The notes beneath the pieces were generated by a model. It was not told where the DNA came from. It saw only the letters and a program-made list of their open reading frames with translations, and ran no database searches. A stretch of DNA of 64,000 bases. Source: Hyphomicrobiales bacterium. GTDB taxonomy: Bacteria > Pseudomonadota > Alphaproteobacteria > Rhizobiales > Rhizobiaceae. Location: assembly GCA_900471485.1 (NCBI GenBank), contig UCEU01000001.1:124001-188000 (forward strand). The letters run 5' to 3'. The position numbers and the translations under genes were made by a program. Shown here one piece after another: positions 1 through 8,820 of this stretch. Positions within the stretch are counted from its first letter, which is position 1. Every line of letters starts with the position of its first letter.

Positions 1-590
1 CCATCTGCTCGCTGCTGCCGCGTTTCTACGATGTCACCGGCGGTGCCATCCTTGTCGATGGCATCGATGTGCGCGACATGACGCTTGCCTCGCTGCGCCG
101 GCAGATCGGCATCGTGCAGCAGGATGTCTTCCTCTTCGCCGGCACGATCCGCGAGAACATCGCCTATGGACGCCTCGGCGCCAGCGAAGCCGATATCAAG
201 GATGCCGCGCGCCGGGCCAAGCTGGAAGAGATGATCGCGGGAATGCCGCAGGGGCTCGACACCGTCATCGGCGAGCGCGGTGTCAAGCTGTCCGGCGGCC
301 AGAAACAGCGCCTGGCCATCGCCCGCATGTTCCTGAAGAACCCGCCGATCCTGATCCTCGACGAGGCCACTTCGGCGCTCGACACGGAGACCGAACGCGC
401 AATCCAGCAATCGCTGGCCGAGCTCGCCAAGGGCCGCACGACGATGATCATCGCCCACCGTCTCGCCACCATCCGCGCCGCCGACCGCATCGTCGTCATC
501 GACGGCAGCGGCATTCTCGAGCAGGGGACGCACCAGGATCTGGTGGCGCGCGACGGCGCCTATAATCGGCTGCACAAGGCACAGAGCTGA
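1..590 (+). CDS. ABC exporter, C-terminal nucleotide-binding domain (5' truncated by window)
   Basis: This is the last ~195 codons of an ABC exporter; the frame is open from base 3, so the membrane domain and the Walker A motif lie outside the window. Visible elements are the Q-loop (IGIVQQDVFLF), the ABC signature (LSGGQKQR), Walker B (ILILDEAT) and the switch histidine (IIAHRL). The pattern around RENIAYG and the 'RFYDVTGG' segment is typical of MsbA/lipid-A-exporter-like half transporters, in which one polypeptide carries a TM domain and an NBD and works as an inner-membrane homodimer. The substrate cannot be judged from this part. It ends 161 nt before the xylitol dehydrogenase gene, which has its own promoter. 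Confidence 0.9.
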   Translation, partial: ICSLLPRFYDVTGGAILVDGIDVRDMTLASLRRQIGIVQQDVFLFAGTIRENIAYGRLGASEADIKDAARRAKLEEMIAGMPQGLDTVIGERGVKLSGGQKQRLAIARMFLKNPPILILDEATSALDTETERAIQQSLAELAKGRTTMIIAHRLATIRAADRIVVIDGSGILEQGTHQDLVARDGAYNRLHKAQS

Positions 591-666
591 GGCTGGAGGC
601 AGGCGCTCGCCGCGCATGGTGCTTGGGCATTTTATCAATTCGTGAGCAGAAGCCTGCTTTGCGGAA

Positions 667-696
667 TTGAATTCGGGTCGCTTCGCGCCCTATAAT
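667..696 (+). promoter_or_regulatory. Putative sigma-70 promoter of the xylitol dehydrogenase gene
   Basis: TTGAAT at 667-672 is followed after 18 nt by a perfect TATAAT at 691-696, giving a leader of roughly 50 nt before the ATG at 752. The match to the housekeeping consensus is unusually good for this GC-rich window. Transcription start is inferred, not measured. Confidence 0.55.
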
Positions 697-751
697 CCAT
701 CCCATGGTCCGGCCCGATTCAGCGGTCGGACACCAGGGAAGGAAACAGACA

Positions 752-1795
752 ATGACCAAAGTCCGCGCACTGGTGCTCGAGCGCCAGCATGAGCTTGCGC
801 TTCGCGATATCGATCTTCCGATGGATACCGGTCCGGGGCAGGTGAAGATCAAGATCCACACGGTCGGCGTCTGCGGTTCGGATGTGCACTATTACACGCA
901 CGGCAAGATCGGCCCCTTCGTCGTGAACGAGCCGATGGTGCTCGGCCACGAGGCCGCGGGAACCGTTGTCGAGCTCGGCGAAGGCGTCACGCATCTGAAG
1001 GTCGGCGACCGTGTCTGCATGGAGCCCGGCATCCCTGATCCCAATTCCAAGGCAAGCCGTCTCGGCATGTACAATGTCGACCCCGCCGTCACTTTCTGGG
1101 CGACTCCGCCCGTTCACGGCGTGCTGACATCAGAGGTGGTTCACCCCGCCAACTACACCTTCAAGCTTCCCGACAATGTGAGCTTCGCCGAAGGCGCCAT
1201 GGTCGAGCCTTTCGCGGTCGGCATGCAGGCCGCGTCGAAGGCGAAGATCGCGCCCGGCGATACCGCCGTCGTCCTCGGCGCCGGCCCGATCGGCACCATG
1301 GTGGCGATCGCCGCCCTTGCCGGCGGCTGCGCCCGCGCCATCGTTGCCGATCTCGCCCAGCCCAAGCTCGATATCGCCGCCCAGTACCAGGGCGTCATCC
1401 CCGTCAACATCCGCGAGAAGAACCTCGCGGAGGAAGTCGCGCGGCTGACCGACGGCTGGGGTGCTGATGTCGTGTTCGAATGCTCGGGCTCGCCCAAGGC
1501 CTGGGAAACGATCATGGAATTGCCGCGTCCTGGTGGCGTCATCGTCGCCGTGGGCCTGCCGGTCAACCCCGTCGGTTTCGACGTGTCGACCGCCTCGACC
1601 AAGGAAATCCGCATCGAGACCGTGTTCCGCTACGCCCACCAGTACAAACGCTCGATCGCGCTCTTGGGCTCCGGTCGAGTCGACCTGAAACCGCTGATCT
1701 CGGAAACCTTCAAATTCGAGGATTCCATCAAGGCCTTCGATCGCGCCGTCGAGGCGCGCCCCGACGACGTCAAGCTGCAGATCGTTCTCGACTAG
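752..1795 (+). CDS. Xylitol dehydrogenase (zinc-type MDR, polyol dehydrogenase)
   Basis: This 347-residue medium-chain dehydrogenase/reductase has the catalytic zinc ligands C41, H66 and E67 (VCGSD and GHE motifs) and the downstream glutamate in VEPFAVG. The NAD-binding GAGPIG turn lies near residue 172. It resembles bacterial xylitol/sorbitol dehydrogenases that oxidise a polyol to the 2-ketose with NAD+. The usual four-cysteine structural zinc lobe is absent: the segment [17 protein letters not shown] has a single Cys, as in the alphaproteobacterial xylitol dehydrogenase branch. I chose the ATG at 752 because AGGGAAGGAAA precedes it; an in-frame ATG at 704 lies just past the promoter and has no ribosome site. 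The exact polyol is inferred. Confidence 0.85.
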   Translation: MTKVRALVLERQHELALRDIDLPMDTGPGQVKIKIHTVGVCGSDVHYYTHGKIGPFVVNEPMVLGHEAAGTVVELGEGVTHLKVGDRVCMEPGIPDPNSKASRLGMYNVDPAVTFWATPPVHGVLTSEVVHPANYTFKLPDNVSFAEGAMVEPFAVGMQAASKAKIAPGDTAVVLGAGPIGTMVAIAALAGGCARAIVADLAQPKLDIAAQYQGVIPVNIREKNLAEEVARLTDGWGADVVFECSGSPKAWETIMELPRPGGVIVAVGLPVNPVGFDVSTASTKEIRIETVFRYAHQYKRSIALLGSGRVDLKPLISETFKFEDSIKAFDRAVEARPDDVKLQIVLD

Positions 1796-2521
1796 CCGCT
1801 GCGGCGCGCATCCCCGCCCTTCGCGGGGATGCCTCGCGGTGCCGACGCCGAGATCGCCCCATCGCGGGGGGGGTAACAATCTTGCGCGACGAAAGATATC
1901 GCCGCGATTTCAGCGGTTTGAGAATCGCATCGTCCCCGCGCATCCCCGTGTCCACGGGCGCACCCATACTGATGGCGTCATTGGACAGGGAGCCGGGTCG
2001 CGAACCGGATCTGACACATCAGGGCGCGAGCCCGGCGTCCAGTGATGGTTGTTGAGAGGTGAATGTCGAGGTCGTCAGGACTTCACATCCATCCGGAAGC
2101 GAAAGGCCGAGAGACGCTCCTGTCGGCCTGGATATCCGGAAGCCTCGATATGATCGGGCAGGCGATATTGCCTGACATTACTATTTCATACCGACCTTCG
2201 CCTGCCCATTCCCGTTGTGTCATGCCGTCGCGGAGAGGTCTCCGGCGCGGGGTTTTGTCGTGTGCATATTGCTGGAGCCGCAACGTTTACGCCCGTGGCC
2301 CCCTCATCGCCTCGCTGTCGCTCCGGCACTTCTCCCCGCTGGGGCGAAGGGGCTGGGGGCAACGCTGTGCCCAATCGTGATGTCCTTTTCGCAAACGAGA
2401 AAGATCTGGGCGAGCGCGCAGCCACGAGTCTCTTCTCCCCTGCGGGGAGAAGGTGGCGGCAGCCGGATGAAGGGGAGCCACGGCACAATGTCACCAATTG
2501 CCAAATCCCATCCGTACCTTC
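1796..2521. other. 726-bp intergenic region between convergent genes
   Basis: No convincing gene is seen. A perfect 10-bp stem with a 5-nt loop at 1808-1832 lies just after the xylitol dehydrogenase stop and may act as a weak terminator, although no T-tract follows. The distal part (about 2299-2475) holds a RIME-like palindromic element, listed separately. Short frames here have no ribosome sites or recognisable products. Confidence 0.6.
2299..2475. repeat. RIME-like rhizobial intergenic palindromic element
   Basis: Two GC-rich blocks face each other. The left block (2299-2361) starts CCCCTCATCGCC and contains CACTTCTCCCCGCTGGGG. The right block (2428-2475) contains CTTCTCCCCTGCGGGGAGAAG and ends GCCGGATGAAGGGG. 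The right block reverse-complemented reads like the left block, so the whole forms a large inverted repeat with a nested hairpin in each half. This arrangement is known from Rhizobium-specific intergenic mosaic elements and related Brucella/Agrobacterium repeats. It sits between two converging genes, the usual location. The assignment is by recollected consensus, not by search. Confidence 0.65.
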
Positions 2522-3889
2522 CTACCCCGCCCGCAAATCCCCCAGCAGCGTCGGGATCAGCTCCGACACCGTCGGGTGGATCGGTACCGACCATTTCAGC
2601 ACCGGGTAGGGCGTCCTGGCGTTCATGGCGTCGATGAAGCCGTGGATCGCCTCGTCGCCCTCGATGCCGAGGATGGCGGCGCCGAGGATCTGCTTGCTGT
2701 CGGCGTCGGCGATCACCTTCATGAAGCCTTGCGTTTCGCCGCGCTCGTTGGCGCGGCCGACGCGGCTCATGGGGCGGGTGGAGATCAAGATGGAGCGACC
2801 CGAAGCGCGGGCCTCGCGCTCGCTCATGCCGACGCGGCCGAGCGGCGGGTCGATGTAGAGCGCGTAGGCGAGAATCCGGTCGCTCAGCTTGCGGTCCTCG
2901 CCGTCGAGAAGGTTGGCGGCTGCGATCTCGAAGTCGTTGTAGGAAGTGTGGGTGAAGGCGCCGTGGCCGTTGCAATCGCCGAGCGCCCATATGCCCTCGA
3001 CATTGGTCGCCAGCCGGTCGTCGACGGTGACATAGCCGCGCCTGTCGGTCGCGACACCGGCGCGGTCCAGCCCGAGATCGTCGGTGTTGGGCGTGCGACC
3101 GGTCGCGACCAGCACATGGCTGGCGTCGATATCGGCCACACCCTTGCCGATCGAGACCCTGATGCCGTCGCGCGATTTCGAAAAGCCGAGATCGTCGGCG
3201 TCGGTGTGAACGGCAATGCCCTCGGCGCGCAGTATATCGGCGATCGCGTCGGAGATGTCCGCATCCTCCCGCGATGCGAGCTTCGGCCCGCGCTCGATGA
3301 CCGTTACCTCGGCGCCGAAGCGGCGGTACATCTGCGCGAATTCCAGCCCGATATAGCTGCCGCCGATCACCGCGAGGTGCCGGGGCAACTGGTCGAGATG
3401 GATGATCGAGGTTGAGGTGAGATGGTCGACATCCGTTAGCCCCGGCAGATCCGGAATGGTCGGGCGGGCGCCGACATTGAGGAAGATTTTCGGCGCCGTC
3501 AGCTGATCGCCATCGACGGTGACGGTGCTCTTGTCCTCGAAGCGGGCGTGGCCGTAGATCACGGTCACGTTTTCCATGCCGCCGAACCAGCCGATCAGGC
3601 CGTTGCGAGCGTTCATGGTCACCGTCTCGGCCCGTTTGCGCACGATACCCATGTCGATGCCGACAGAGCCGTTGACGACCACGCCGTAGGGGCCGCCGGT
3701 GCGGGCGACATGGGCGGCGCGGGCGCTGGCCACCAGCGTCTTGGTCGGCATGCAGCCGGCATTAACGCAGGTGCCGCCGAGAAACTTGCGCTCGATCAGC
3801 GCCACCTTCATGCCGGCGTCAGCCATGCGGGCGGCGAGGAACGGGCCGGCCTGCCCGGCGCCGATGACGATGGCGTCGAAGCGCCGCAT
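2522..3889 (-). CDS. FAD-dependent pyridine nucleotide-disulfide oxidoreductase (mercuric-reductase-like)
   Basis: This ~455-residue class I flavoprotein disulfide reductase starts with the FAD dinucleotide fold (VIGAGQAG). The redox-active cysteine pair is in GGTCVNAGCMPTK, near residues 41 and 46. A second nucleotide fold (VIGGSYIGLEFAQ) binds NAD(P)H, an FAD-contact motif (GIWALGDC) follows, and the C-terminal HPTVSE carries the usual catalytic His-Glu. It lacks an N-terminal metal-binding domain and the C-terminal double cysteine of true mercuric reductase. It is therefore more likely an RclA/dihydrolipoamide-dehydrogenase-type oxidoreductase of unknown substrate. The ATG at 3889 shares its A with the TGA stop of the upstream DUF4126 gene (TGATG), indicating coupled translation; a GTG one codon earlier is possible. 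Confidence 0.85.
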   Translation of the reverse strand: MRRFDAIVIGAGQAGPFLAARMADAGMKVALIERKFLGGTCVNAGCMPTKTLVASARAAHVARTGGPYGVVVNGSVGIDMGIVRKRAETVTMNARNGLIGWFGGMENVTVIYGHARFEDKSTVTVDGDQLTAPKIFLNVGARPTIPDLPGLTDVDHLTSTSIIHLDQLPRHLAVIGGSYIGLEFAQMYRRFGAEVTVIERGPKLASREDADISDAIADILRAEGIAVHTDADDLGFSKSRDGIRVSIGKGVADIDASHVLVATGRTPNTDDLGLDRAGVATDRRGYVTVDDRLATNVEGIWALGDCNGHGAFTHTSYNDFEIAAANLLDGEDRKLSDRILAYALYIDPPLGRVGMSEREARASGRSILISTRPMSRVGRANERGETQGFMKVIADADSKQILGAAILGIEGDEAIHGFIDAMNARTPYPVLKWSVPIHPTVSELIPTLLGDLRAG

Positions 3890-4347
3890 CACACGGCCGC
3901 CACGATCAGAAGCGCGCCGATGATGGCGACCGCGTCCTCGATCAGCGCCGCCGGCCTGTCGCTATTGAAGGTCGCCGCCATTTTGCCGCGCGCCGCGGCA
4001 CCGCCGAACGTGCCGGCAACCGCGCCGATGGCGCCGGCGACAAGCCCCGCCAACAGCGAGCCGCCAGACGCGCCGATCACTCCGCCGCTCAAGCCGCCCA
4101 TGATGATGCGCGCCGCGAACTGCATCGGCACCTTGCGCGACGGCGTCGAAGGCAGCTGATCGGTGATCAGTTCCACAAGCGCGAAAAGCGTGAATACCCA
4201 GGGCGTCCAGCGGTATCCCATGAAAGCCAGCGGCGTCGACGAGACGTCGAACCAGCCGAGCGATGCGCCCCAGGCGACGACGGCGGGCGCCGTCATGGCC
4301 CGCAGGCCTGCAATGATGCCGATCAGAAATGCCAGAAACAGAAGCAT
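3889..4347 (-). CDS. DUF4126-family integral membrane protein
   Basis: This small (152-residue) hydrophobic protein begins LLFLAFLIGIIAGLRAMTAPAVVAWGASLGW, a GLRxxTAPAVVAW signature found in DUF4126 proteins. Glycine-rich membrane segments follow (GGLSGGVIGASGGSLLAGLVAGAIGAVAGTFGG). The function of this family is not established. I placed the start at the ATG at 4347, preceded by a GGGGGA stretch, rather than at the upstream in-frame codon, which would add 24 charged residues. Its stop overlaps the start of the flavoprotein gene, so the two form one operon on the minus strand; a membrane-linked redox role is only a guess from this pairing. Confidence 0.75.
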   Translation of the reverse strand: MLLFLAFLIGIIAGLRAMTAPAVVAWGASLGWFDVSSTPLAFMGYRWTPWVFTLFALVELITDQLPSTPSRKVPMQFAARIIMGGLSGGVIGASGGSLLAGLVAGAIGAVAGTFGGAAARGKMAATFNSDRPAALIEDAVAIIGALLIVAAV

Positions 4348-4441
4348 GTGCGATCCCCCGCGTCGGCCGCCAATTCGGCGCGACGAGCGAAAGCTTGCAC
4401 ATTGTCGCGCAAGTTTCAATTTGGACCGAGGGATCGGGCCG

Positions 4442-5629
4442 TCAGTTGGCGAAAGCCGCGATGCCGGTGATGGCGCGGCCGAGGATCAGCGCGTGGATGT
4501 CATGGGTGCCCTCGTAGGTGTTGACCACCTCGAGGTTGACCAGATGCCGGGCGATGCCGAACTCGTCGGAAATGCCGTTACCCCCCAGCATGTCGCGGGA
4601 CATGCGGGCGATGTCGAGCGCCTTGCCGCAGGAGTTGCGCTTGAGGATGGAGGTGAGCTCGACGGGTGGATGCCCGTCCTCTTTCATCCGGCCGAGCCTG
4701 AGGCAGCCCTGCAGGCCGAGCGAGATCTCGGTCGCCATGTCGGCGAGCTTCTTCTGGATCAGCTGGTTGGCGGCAAGCGGCCGGTCGAACTGCTTGCGGT
4801 CCAGCGTGTACTGCCGCGCCCTGGCGTAGCAATCCTCGGCGGCGCCGAGCGCGCCCCAGGCAATGCCGAAGCGGGCCGAATTCAGGCAGGTGAAGGGACC
4901 CTTCAGGCCCGAGACGTCGGGCAGCAGGTTTTCCTCGGGAACGAAGACGTTCTCCATCACGACTTCGCCGGTGATCGAGGCGCGCAGCCCGACCTTGCCA
5001 TGGATGGCGGGGGCCGACAGCCCCTTCCAGCCTCTTTCGAGAATGAAGCCGCGGATGAGGCCGTCCTCGGTCTTTGCCCAGACGACGAAGACATCGGCGA
5101 TCGGCGCGTTGGAAATCCAGGTCTTGGAACCGCTCAGGCTGTAGCCGCCATCGACCGCCCTGGCGCGCGTCGCCATCGATCCCGGGTCGGAGCCGTGATT
5201 GGGTTCTGTCAGGCCGAAGCAGCCGATCCACTCGCCGGTCGCGAGCTTGGGAAGATACTTCTGCTTCTGCGCCTCGGAGCCGAATGCATCGATCGGCAGC
5301 ATGACCAGCGACGACTGCACGCTCATCATCGAGCGATAGCCGCTGTCGATGCGTTCGACTTCTCGGGCGATCAGGCCGTAGGCCACGTAGCCGAGGCCGG
5401 CGCCGCCATATTCGGGTGATATCGTCGGGCCGAGGAGGCCGAGCTCGCCCATCTCGCGAAAGATCGCAGGGTCGGTCTTCTCATGGCGGAAGGCTTCGAG
5501 CACACGCGGCGCCAGTTTCTCCTGGGCGTAGGAATGGGCCGTGTCGAGCACCATGCGCTCCTCGTCGGTCAACTGCTCCACGAGCCGGAATGGATCGGCC
5601 CAGTCGAAGGTCTCGCGGGTGTGCTGCAT
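4442..5629 (-). CDS. gcdH: Glutaryl-CoA dehydrogenase (acyl-CoA dehydrogenase family)
   Basis: The 395-residue protein has the acyl-CoA dehydrogenase layout: N-terminal helices, the substrate/FAD loop [16 protein letters not shown], a middle beta domain and C-terminal helices. The catalytic glutamate lies in [20 protein letters not shown] near residue 373, and this ending is characteristic of glutaryl-CoA dehydrogenase. The enzyme oxidatively decarboxylates glutaryl-CoA to crotonyl-CoA in lysine, tryptophan and aromatic degradation, passing electrons to ETF. The ATG at 5629 has a perfect GGAGG upstream; an upstream in-frame codon at 5680 has none. It stands alone, divergent from the hydroxyisobutyrate dehydrogenase gene with a gap of about 180 nt. 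Confidence 0.92.
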   Translation of the reverse strand: MQHTRETFDWADPFRLVEQLTDEERMVLDTAHSYAQEKLAPRVLEAFRHEKTDPAIFREMGELGLLGPTISPEYGGAGLGYVAYGLIAREVERIDSGYRSMMSVQSSLVMLPIDAFGSEAQKQKYLPKLATGEWIGCFGLTEPNHGSDPGSMATRARAVDGGYSLSGSKTWISNAPIADVFVVWAKTEDGLIRGFILERGWKGLSAPAIHGKVGLRASITGEVVMENVFVPEENLLPDVSGLKGPFTCLNSARFGIAWGALGAAEDCYARARQYTLDRKQFDRPLAANQLIQKKLADMATEISLGLQGCLRLGRMKEDGHPPVELTSILKRNSCGKALDIARMSRDMLGGNGISDEFGIARHLVNLEVVNTYEGTHDIHALILGRAITGIAAFAN

Positions 5630-5811
5630 GGTCTTTCCTCCACGGTCCTGCTCCACGGGCAGGCATGTCCTCACAGGCATTGGGCTTAGACCCGCAGGCA
5701 GAAAGCGTCAACAGCCGTGCGGACAGGCGTTGGGATCAATGGGAGGGGCTATCGACGCGGCGCAATCGTGACATAGCTATTTCCCATAGGCACATGGCAT
5801 GGGAGAGAGGC

Positions 5812-6684
5812 ATGGCACGGATCGCATTCATCGGGCTCGGAAACATGGGTGGGCCGATGGCGGCCAATCTCGTCAAGGCGGGCCACCAGGTGATCGGCTT
5901 CGACCTGGTGGCGGCCCTCCTGAAGGCCGCCGAGGCCTCGGGCGTGTACGCCGCAAGCCATATCAGCCAGGCGGTGGCGGAGGCCGACGTCGTGGTCTCC
6001 ATGCTGCCGCAGGGCCGGCACGTGCTCACCGCCTGGACCGATATCCTGGCGTCGGTCCCCTCCGGCCGGCTGGTGATCGACTGCTCGACCATCGATGTCG
6101 AGAGCGCCCGAAAGGCGCATGAGATGGCGCGCGCCGCGGGTTGCCTGTCGCTCGACGCTCCCGTTTCGGGAGGCACAGCGGGCGCCGAGGCGGGCACGCT
6201 GACCTTCATGGTCGGCGGCAGTGCCGAAGCCTTTGCCAAGGCGGGGCCGGTGCTGGAGGCGATGGGCAAGAAGATCGTCCATTGCGGCGAGGCAGGCGCC
6301 GGGCAGGCGGCGAAGATCTGCAACAACATGATCCTCGGCATCTCGATGATCGGCGTCTGCGAGGCGTTCGCGCTCGGCGAAAAGCTCGGCCTGTCGCATC
6401 AGGCGCTGTTCGATGTGGCATCCACCTCATCGGGCCAGTGCTGGTCGCTCAGCACCTATTGCCCGGTGCCGGGCCCGGTTCCAGCCTCGCCGGCCAATCG
6501 GGACTACAAGCCGGGCTTTGCCGCGGCGCTGATGCTGAAGGATCTGCGCCTGTCGCAGGAGGCGGCAATTGCCACCGGCGCCTCGACGCCGCTCGGTGCC
6601 GAGGCGGCGCAGCTTTACGCACTGTTCGAGAAGCAGGGCAACGGCCCGCGCGACTTTTCGGCCATCATCGAAATGTTGCGTTGA
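5812..6684 (+). CDS. mmsB: 3-hydroxyisobutyrate dehydrogenase
   Basis: The 290-residue beta-hydroxyacid dehydrogenase has an N-terminal NAD fold (GLGNMG, residues 8-13), the substrate signature DAPVSGGTAGAEAGTL near residue 115, and the catalytic lysine K168 in GQAAKICNN. The C-terminal half ends KDLRLSQEAA, as usual in the family. It oxidises 3-hydroxyisobutyrate to methylmalonate semialdehyde in valine catabolism. The start at 5812 follows GGGAGAGAGGC; the open frame extends 132 codons upstream but carries no plausible start context and runs into antisense of gcdH. Other members of the family (tartronate semialdehyde reductase) are possible, but the motifs fit MmsB best. Confidence 0.88.
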   Translation: MARIAFIGLGNMGGPMAANLVKAGHQVIGFDLVAALLKAAEASGVYAASHISQAVAEADVVVSMLPQGRHVLTAWTDILASVPSGRLVIDCSTIDVESARKAHEMARAAGCLSLDAPVSGGTAGAEAGTLTFMVGGSAEAFAKAGPVLEAMGKKIVHCGEAGAGQAAKICNNMILGISMIGVCEAFALGEKLGLSHQALFDVASTSSGQCWSLSTYCPVPGPVPASPANRDYKPGFAAALMLKDLRLSQEAAIATGASTPLGAEAAQLYALFEKQGNGPRDFSAIIEMLR

Positions 6685-6780
6685 CAGGATAGCCGGAGGC
6701 GCTGCCACCGCTTGACACAGCAGCGTATATAAGCGAGGCGAGATGCGCCGTCCGGCGCTCTCCGAAACAGGAATACCCAC

Positions 6781-7698
6781 ATGCAATCGCAGCCCGCCGC
6801 CCTGGGTGCCAGGAACCTCGTGATGGTGGGGGTTGGGCTGATGCTGCTCGGCGATTTCCTGTTCTCGGTCAACGATGCGATGGGCAAATGGCTGGTGGCG
6901 AGCTTCTCGGTGGGGCAGGTGATCCTGATCCGCTCGCTGGGTTCCTTCCTGCTGTTGCTGCCGATGATCGTCAGGCAGGGGCCGATGCAAATCTTCCGGG
7001 TCGAGCGCAAGGATCTGCAGCTGGCGCGCGTGGTGCTGGCAACGCTCGATGTCACGCTGTTCTACGCCGCGGTTGCCTATCTTCCGCTGGCCGATGTCAT
7101 GACGTTCTACATGGCCGGCCCGATCTACATCGCCGCGTTGTCGCATTTTTTCCTGAACGAGCGGATCGGCTGGCGCCGCTGGCTTGCGGTCCTCGTCGGC
7201 TTCTGCGGCGTCGTGATCGCCCTGCGCCCGTCCACCGCGATGTTCTCCCTGCCGTCGCTTTTTGGTGTCGTCGGCAGTCTCTCCTTCGCGCTGTCGCTGG
7301 TGCTAAGCCGCTACCTGCGCGGCACCAGCGATACGACGCTCGTCACCTGGCAGATGGTCGCGGCACTCGTCGTCGGCGCAGTAATGTCGATCGGCGACTG
7401 GCGTCCTGCGACAACGGTCGAGTTCGCCGGCATGGTCTCGCTCGGCGTCGTCGCCTCCTGCGCCCACCTCCTCATCACCCGCTCCCTGAAGCTCGCGCCC
7501 GCCTCGCTGCTGGCGCCGCTGCAATATACGCTGCTGATTTGGGCGGTCGTGCTCGGCTATATCTTCTTCGACGATATCCCGGATGCGCCCGTCATCATCG
7601 GCGGCACGATCATCGTGATCGCCGGGCTCTTCATCTTCCACCGCAAGAACCTCATGGAGACGATACCGCCCGAGGCGGTTCCCCCGGATGGCCACTAG
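6781..7698 (+). CDS. EamA/DMT-superfamily transporter
   Basis: This 305-residue protein shows about ten hydrophobic segments in two homologous halves, the architecture of EamA (DUF6) drug/metabolite transporters. Typical features are the N-terminal segment GVGLMLLGDFLFSVNDAMGKW, the ARVVLATLDVTLFYAAVAYLPLADV stretch, and the second-half ending TLLIWAVVLGYIFFDDIPDAPVIIGGTIIVIAGL with a cytoplasmic tail. These proteins move small metabolites, often outward. Substrate is unknown. The start ATG at 6781 gives a natural N-terminus with a short cytosolic lead; the gene lies 96 nt after mmsB and may have its own promoter. Confidence 0.88.
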   Translation: MQSQPAALGARNLVMVGVGLMLLGDFLFSVNDAMGKWLVASFSVGQVILIRSLGSFLLLLPMIVRQGPMQIFRVERKDLQLARVVLATLDVTLFYAAVAYLPLADVMTFYMAGPIYIAALSHFFLNERIGWRRWLAVLVGFCGVVIALRPSTAMFSLPSLFGVVGSLSFALSLVLSRYLRGTSDTTLVTWQMVAALVVGAVMSIGDWRPATTVEFAGMVSLGVVASCAHLLITRSLKLAPASLLAPLQYTLLIWAVVLGYIFFDDIPDAPVIIGGTIIVIAGLFIFHRKNLMETIPPEAVPPDGH

Positions 7699-7734
7699 CA
7701 CCGACGATGGCGGTGTGGCTGCGCCGGATGGGGT

Positions 7735-8016
7735 GCGCAATGGGGTTCCTCGGGCGTTGGTCGCCTCGATGATGGCCTTGCCTTTCGCATGTCCTTGTGG
7801 CCTCGAACCGCACAGCCAGAAAGACGACGTCCACCTCGAAGGCCTGGGCAGGTGTCTTCGGGACGACCGCGGTCACCTCGGGCTTAGGGCTTAGGGCTTA
7901 GGGCTTAGGGCTTAGGGATCGCGGATGGTGGCGACTGACACCTCGATGCCGTTGCGTGCGAACGCCTTAGCGCGAGCCCAGCCGACCTTGTCGAAGCCGT
8001 TGATCGTGTAGGTCAT
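7735..8016 (-). pseudogene. Degraded NADP-binding oxidoreductase (F420-dependent reductase-like)
   Basis: The start is intact: AGGAG precedes an ATG at 8016, and the reading begins MTYTINGFDKVGWARA, followed by KAFARNGIEVSVATIRDP. This matches the NAD(P)-binding N-terminus of F420/NADP reductase-like proteins, but the dinucleotide glycines are altered (GFDKVGWARA in place of GFGxxGxALA). The frame then stops at a TAA (7912-7914) supplied by a heptamer repeat. The homology resumes in another frame with VVPKTPAQAFEVDVVFLAVRFEA (about 7805-7872), and again after a further shift with AIIEATNARGTPL (about 7737-7778). At least two frame breaks plus a repeat insertion make this a pseudogene. Homology is by recognition only. 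Confidence 0.7.
7880..7917. repeat. Heptamer tandem repeat (GGCTTAG)5
   Basis: Five exact head-to-tail copies of GGCTTAG, plus flanking partial units, lie inside the degraded oxidoreductase gene and supply its premature stop codon. The array replaces roughly fifteen codons of the expected protein. Slipped-strand expansion is the simplest explanation for the array. Confidence 0.9.
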
Positions 8017-8085
8017 CAATTCTCCTTCGTTTCGAATTCCGCGGCACTTCGCATCGAAGGATGGAGTGCCGCGGGTATATCGATG

Positions 8086-8820
8086 TCAGAGCTGGGCGAG
8101 ACCGCCGTCGACGGCGACTTCACTGGCGGTCATGAAGCCGCTGTCGTCAGATGCGAGAAACGCGGCCACGGCGCCGATCTCGGACGGATCGGCCATGCGT
8201 TGGAGTGGGGTCATCGCCGCGAAGACCTTCTGGCCTTCCTCGCCAAGTGCCTCCTTGGCGAGTTCGGTCGCCGTCGCGCCAGGCGACAGGACATTCACTC
8301 GGATTCCAGTACCCTTCAGATCTTCCGCCCAGGTCCGAGCGAGATTGCGCACGGCGGCCTTGCTGGCGCTGTAGGCGGTCATTCCCGGCGCACCGGTGGT
8401 GCCGGCGCTCGATCCGGTCAGGATGATCGAGCCGCCTTTGCCCATCAGTGGAAGCGCCTTCTGGACCGTAAAGATCGTACCCTTCACATTGGTGTCGAAG
8501 GTTTCGTCGATGTGCTCGGCGGTGATCTTGCCGAGCGCAAGCTGGCTTCCTGCCCCGGCGTTGGCGAAAATGATGTCCAGAGTTCCGCGTTCGGCCTTCA
8601 CCGCCGCATAGAGCCGGTCGAGATCAGCCTCGTCGGACACCGATCCCCTCACGGCGCGGGCATTGGGTCCGAGCTCGCTGACGGCAGCGTCAAGCGCGTC
8701 CTGCCTGCGGCCGTAGATAAAGACGAAGGCGCCTTCGTCGATGAAGCGCTTCGCAGCCGCGCGGCCAATGCCGCTCGCCCCGCCGGTAATCACTGCGGTC
8801 TTTCCGTTCAATCTGGCCAT
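8086..8820 (-). CDS. SDR-family oxidoreductase
   Basis: The 244-residue classical short-chain dehydrogenase/reductase shows TGGASGIG at residues 12-19 for cofactor binding, an NAG motif (FANAG), catalytic serine in LTGSSAG, and the YxxxK pair in YSASK. The C-terminus ends FMTASEVAVDGGLAQL, the usual SDR dimer edge. A basic residue after the first strand (YGRRQ) suggests NADP(H) preference, by inference. The substrate is unknown. The start at 8820 (MARLNGKTAVITGG) is the natural SDR beginning; an upstream in-frame ATG adds only a charged leader. It is divergent from a LysR-type gene 288 nt away, the usual layout of a regulator and its target. Confidence 0.88.
   Translation of the reverse strand: MARLNGKTAVITGGASGIGRAAAKRFIDEGAFVFIYGRRQDALDAAVSELGPNARAVRGSVSDEADLDRLYAAVKAERGTLDIIFANAGAGSQLALGKITAEHIDETFDTNVKGTIFTVQKALPLMGKGGSIILTGSSAGTTGAPGMTAYSASKAAVRNLARTWAEDLKGTGIRVNVLSPGATATELAKEALGEEGQKVFAAMTPLQRMADPSEIGAVAAFLASDDSGFMTASEVAVDGGLAQL

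Noticed and set aside
704..751. Longer N-terminus for xylitol dehydrogenase (ATG 704)
   Set aside because: It starts only a few bases after the putative -10 box and has no ribosome site; the ATG at 752 has one and matches family starts.
1808..1832. GC stem after xylitol dehydrogenase as strong terminator
   Set aside because: The 10-bp stem is perfect, but no T-run follows on either strand, so only a weak role is credible.
7880..7917. Heptamer array as telomere-like or replication-terminus sequence
   Set aside because: Only five copies, internal to a pseudogene, with no other end-structure features.
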